A DNA stretch of 64,000 nt from Pseudomonadota bacterium (GTDB lineage: Bacteria; Pseudomonadota; Gammaproteobacteria; Magnimaribacterales; D2472): positions 97,905-161,904 of the forward strand of contig JAOMBK010000001.1 in the NCBI GenBank assembly GCA_028344535.1, written 5' to 3'. The position numbers were made by a program, and so were the translations under genes. The notes below the pieces were generated by a model. That model was not told the DNA's origin. It saw only the letters and a program-made list of their open reading frames with translations, and ran no database searches. Shown here one piece after another: positions 63,199 through 64,000 of the stretch (its first letter is position 1; each line of letters starts with the position of its first letter).

Positions 63199-64000
63199 TT
63201 ATCTATTATAGTTTTTTAAATTAGCTTTCTTTAACAAGGATGAGTACTGGCTCGACATCATATGCGATTGAACCTGAGACATAAAATCCATCAGTACAAC
63301 CACAATAATCAATACCGATGTTCCTCCTAAATAAAAAGAAACTCCTGCAAAATTAATTAAAGCTAAAGGAAGTAAGCAAATTAGCGTTAAATATAAGCTA
63401 CCAAATACTGTAAGTCTTGCTAAAACACTATCTACGTATGCTGCTGTTTGCTCGCCTGGTCTAATTCCAGGAACAAATGCTCCTGATTTTTTTAGATTAT
63501 CTGTCACCTCTTTTGTATCAAAAGTTAAAGCTAGCCAGATAAAACAAAATGAAATAATGAGGGCTGAGAACGTGAGGATATATAAAGGCTGTCCTGGGTT
63601 TAATGCCAATGAAATTGTTTGTAAAAATCCAAAAGATTCTGCTTGACCAAACCATGTAGACAGTGAAGCAGGGAATAGCAAAAAAGTACTAGCAAAAATT
63701 GCGGGAATTACACCTGCCATATTAACTTTAAATGGCAAATGGCTAGCCTGCGCTTGCATGAGCTTTCTGCCTTGCTGTCTTTGCGCATAGTTAACTGTGA
63801 TTCTTCTTTGCCCTCTTTCGATGAATACGACAATCGCTATAACAAGCATTGCTAAAACCCCAATACCCAATAGTAATAAAATATTTAAATCGCCTTGACG
63901 TGCCTGCTCCAAAGCTTGACCAATAGCACCAGGAATTCCAGTCAAAATACTTGTAGCAATTATGATAGAAATTCCATTACCGATTCCTGGAATAGATCCG
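63199..64000 (-). CDS. secY: Protein translocase subunit SecY, partial (N-terminus beyond right edge)
   Basis: [26 protein letters not shown]..., [46 protein letters not shown]; frame continues past the track ORF start. Confidence 0.95.
   Translation of the reverse strand, partial: GSIPGIGNGISIIIATSILTGIPGAIGQALEQARQGDLNILLLLGIGVLAMLVIAIVVFIERGQRRITVNYAQRQQGRKLMQAQASHLPFKVNMAGVIPAIFASTFLLFPASLSTWFGQAESFGFLQTISLALNPGQPLYILTFSALIISFCFIWLALTFDTKEVTDNLKKSGAFVPGIRPGEQTAAYVDSVLARLTVFGSLYLTLICLLPLALINFAGVSFYLGGTSVLIIVVVLMDFMSQVQSHMMSSQYSSLLKKANLKNYNR

Overview
This 64 kb AT-rich window looks like a streamlined marine gammaproteobacterial chromosome. A SAR86-like origin is my inference from gene content, order and compactness, and was not tested. 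About 17-64 kb is mostly housekeeping DNA: holD-like/rimI, leuA, the rpsB-tsf-pyrH-frr-uppS-cdsA-dxr-rseP-bamA-skp-lpxD-fabZ-lpxA-lpxB-rnhB-dnaE-accA-tilS block, grpE-dnaK-dnaJ-dapB, fur/bamE-rnfH-ratA, smpB-ssrA (tmRNA), rpsT/obgE-rpmA-rplU, ispB-fabA-fabB, ssb/uvrA, and the end of the spc/alpha ribosomal operons (secY to rplQ). About 1-17 kb is more accessory: GST, nitronate monooxygenase, TetR, a saccharopine-dehydrogenase-like reductase, acyl-CoA synthetase, TonB-dependent receptor, LysR, astADB, LLM oxidoreductase, HupE/UreJ and a GNAT-PPIase fusion. I found no CRISPR array, mobile element, rRNA, tRNA, phage or obvious defence system. The strongest non-obvious signals are: (1) a near-identical 23-bp palindrome in the TetR/NMO divergent promoter and in the TonB receptor promoter, implying a small TetR regulon; (2) an ElaA-like GNAT fused to a membrane-anchored PpiC/SurA-like domain next to HupE/UreJ; (3) a divergent holD candidate beside rimI; (4) a pseudoknot-capable leader upstream of rpsB and a long acidic tail on S2; (5) a sigma32-like promoter before grpE; (6) extreme end-to-end packing of convergent genes. 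No clearly novel multi-gene system was identified.
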